Assembly (NCBI GenBank): GCA_021738725.1
Contig: JAIPBE010000004.1
Coordinates: forward strand, 102,747-166,746
DNA length: 64,000 nucleotides
Source of the DNA: Saprospiraceae bacterium
Lineage (GTDB): Bacteria; Bacteroidota; Bacteroidia; Chitinophagales; Saprospiraceae
Direction: 5' to 3'
A program made the translations under genes and the position numbers. This document shows, one piece after another, positions 62,592 to 64,000 of the stretch. Numbering within the stretch: position 1 is the first letter of the stretch; the number at the start of each line of letters is the position of its first letter. The notes under the pieces are model-generated. The model was not told the origin of the DNA and did no database searches. It saw nothing but the letters and a program-made list of their open reading frames with translations.

Positions 62592-64000
62592 TTACGGGAT
62601 GAAGATCTTTCGGACCATCCGGCCATCGGCAAAGGTGACCTGGACGAAAACGATCCCATTCAATGCCAGAACAGGCACGTCAAATTGGTTCGATGATCCA
62701 CCTGATCCGGGGCTCTCTTCTCCAACCAGGCGACCAACGGCATCCATGATTCGGATATGCTGCACGATCGAACCAGGTGTGGTAAGGATCAACAATCGTT
62801 GCTCACCCGGGAAGGTCCGCGCCGTAAAGGACGACTTTAGTCCATTGACTTGGTTCAGATTTTGCTCCTTAAACGTGTTGTTGTTACCGGTGCTGGTTTG
62901 ACTCGACTTCTTCGCATTGGAAGCATTGATCGTGTAGACTGGCATTTGAAGACAGGAAGGCGGCTCAAATTCAATAGTTTTGCAACAGTTCGGTTGATCA
63001 TTGATACAGACCTTGAGTTCATCGATATTGAAGCCTCCAGCTGGAAAGTCAATGGTCATCGGTAGATCTGCCAAAGGGAAGTTGCCAAAGTAATCCCCAT
63101 TGGTCCAGACTTCGAAGTAATTATTTCCCGGATTCTGCACCTGGAAATTGAAGGTTAAGGCGTAGGTACTATCTCCTGTACATTCGCCCACAACGACCTC
63201 CAGATCATAGATCTCACAAGGTTCGACATTGCAGCAGACCTTTCCCACATCGATTCCCTTGCTGCAGAATTCAAATTCATTGTCTTTAACTACAAACTCC
63301 CACTCTTTGTCGCAGTTCCCTTCAAATGGTCCCAGAATGATAGGAATGGAATCGTAAGAAAATGATCCATAGTTCATTCCGTTCCCAAGGATGGAGAATC
63401 CCTGGCTGCCTGGATTCATTGCTACAAAGTTGATGGTCACGTAAAAGAGATCATCCTCGTTACAATCACCAACGATTGCTTCCAACTCCTTGATACTACA
63501 GTCACCATTATTTCCGCACTCCTTGGTATCGAATTCCAGGACTTTACAACAGTTTTCATTGTCGTTATCACAGACCTTGATCCAATCATTGTTGCCACCA
63601 CTTTTGGGGAAGTTGGAAATGGTGAGTGGCAGTTGAGCATACTGATAATACCCGAAAAAGGTCCCATTGGCATATAGATCAAAACTGGCACCGTTGACAT
63701 TCTGATATTGGAAATTGATGGTCAGTGTATAAGTTGAATCTGAAGTACATTCGCCCTTGTCAACAGAAAGGTCATAGATCTCGCAGTCACCATTATTTCC
63801 GCACTCCTTGGTATCGAATTCCAGGACTTTACAACAGTTTTCATTGTCGTTATCACAGACCTTGATCCAATCATTATTGCCACCGCTCTTAGGGAAGTTA
63901 GGAATAGTGAGTGGCAGTTGAGCATACTGATAGTACCCGAAAAAGGTCCCATTGGCATATAGATCAAAACTGGCTCCATTGACATTTTGATATTGGAAAT
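62592..64000 (-). CDS. T9SS-exported surface protein with 95-residue repeats (5' end beyond window)
   Basis: The frame is open from the window end to the stop at 62592, with no in-frame ATG; a TTG at 63485 is internal. About 469 residues are visible. They form three and a fraction tandem repeats of about 94-95 residues, each starting C-x-I-x-x-L-x-x-x-x-G-x-C and ending in a K-V-C-D/N...N-C-C-K motif, so each repeat carries about five cysteines, perhaps disulfide-linked. A T/N-rich linker follows, then a type A T9SS sorting domain ending GRMVRKIFIP. It should be exported through the outer membrane. I do not recognise the repeat family. The two upstream repeats are nearly identical in DNA. Confidence 0.82.
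   Translation of the reverse strand, partial: FQYQNVNGASFDLYANGTFFGYYQYAQLPLTIPNFPKSGGNNDWIKVCDNDNENCCKVLEFDTKECGNNGDCEIYDLSVDKGECTSDSTYTLTINFQYQNVNGASFDLYANGTFFGYYQYAQLPLTISNFPKSGGNNDWIKVCDNDNENCCKVLEFDTKECGNNGDCSIKELEAIVGDCNEDDLFYVTINFVAMNPGSQGFSILGNGMNYGSFSYDSIPIILGPFEGNCDKEWEFVVKDNEFEFCSKGIDVGKVCCNVEPCEIYDLEVVVGECTGDSTYALTFNFQVQNPGNNYFEVWTNGDYFGNFPLADLPMTIDFPAGGFNIDELKVCINDQPNCCKTIEFEPPSCLQMPVYTINASNAKKSSQTSTGNNNTFKEQNLNQVNGLKSSFTARTFPGEQRLLILTTPGSIVQHIRIMDAVGRLVGEESPGSGGSSNQFDVPVLALNGIVFVQVTFADGRMVRKIFIP
63501..63715 (-). repeat. coding direct repeat, copy A
   Basis: This segment is about 95 percent identical to 63786-64000 (about eleven differences in 215 bases), with an offset of 285 bases, which is exactly 95 codons. 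The reading frame is kept through both copies. Confidence 0.9.
63786..64000 (-). repeat. coding direct repeat, copy B (continues past window)
   Basis: Second near-identical copy of the 95-codon unit; it is cut by the window end, so the array is longer than seen here. Confidence 0.9.

Noticed and set aside
63501..64000. CRISPR or insertion-sequence repeat
   Set aside because: The repeats keep one reading frame with a 95-codon period, so they are protein-coding repeats.

Overview
The window looks like a chromosomal segment of a Bacteroidota bacterium, most likely of the Saprospiria/Lewinella side of the phylum. This rests on several signs: two proteins end in type A type-IX-secretion (T9SS) sorting domains; promoters fit the Bacteroidota pattern TTG-N17-TAnnTTTG; Shine-Dalgarno sequences are scarce; menaquinone is made by the futalosine route (mqnD); and the gene families (TPR/outer-membrane barrel pairs, SprB-type repeats, short RecQ, three-subunit-type acyl-CoA carboxylases) are typical. 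I saw no phage, insertion sequence, CRISPR array or rRNA operon. The genus is inference.

Layout. 1-8.2 kb: the end of a saccharopine dehydrogenase, a flippase-like membrane protein, folD, prmA, and a very large exported protein of unknown function overlapping prmA. 8.2-8.66 kb: an AT-rich gap with a terminator and a good yidC promoter. 8.66-13.1 kb: yidC, purM and, convergent to it, purB. 13.2-19.9 kb, minus strand: groES-groEL, and a compact operon miaB / sigma-54 activator / lptE / TPR-like protein / secG that joins tRNA modification, transcription control and envelope assembly. 20-27 kb: recQ with a glycosyltransferase, an MscS channel, a cyclase-family enzyme, a small lipoprotein and an M1 peptidase. 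27.1-27.4 kb: tRNA-Leu and tRNA-Gly. 27.4-34.9 kb: ppk1 coupled to a DUF72 gene, tpiA, biotin carboxylase and acetoacetyl-CoA synthetase. 34.9-42.1 kb: an outer-membrane barrel coupled to a 1037-residue TPR protein, divergent from a TPR histidine kinase. 42-45.5 kb: ald-rocD (amino-acid catabolism) and mqnD. 45.5-46.9 kb: a pseudouridine synthase followed by three tandem hairpin cassettes and tRNA-Ser. 46.9-55.2 kb: a Crp/Fnr regulator, a BioD-like/DRTGG protein, a secreted thioredoxin-adhesin, oligopeptidase B and an aspartate-type aminotransferase. 55.4-62.5 kb: a tight surface-sugar operon (GT2, Gfo/Idh dehydrogenase, hexapeptide acyltransferase, DegT aminotransferase, membrane glycosyltransferase-TPR) ending in a propionyl-CoA carboxylase beta gene. 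62.6-64 kb: the 3' part of a repeat-rich T9SS surface protein that runs off the end.

Most genes are housekeeping. The parts least explained by known families are: the tandem cassettes at 46.3-46.74 kb, which show a compensatory base change in a terminator-like stem and share sequence with the tRNA-Ser trailer; a promoter and terminator-like hairpin in the ald leader at 44.53-44.61 kb; the TPR/barrel/kinase locus with a perfect palindrome between divergent genes; the secreted thioredoxin-like multi-repeat protein; and the recently duplicated 95-codon cysteine-containing repeats at the window end. All functional assignments are from reading motifs by eye; no database search was run.
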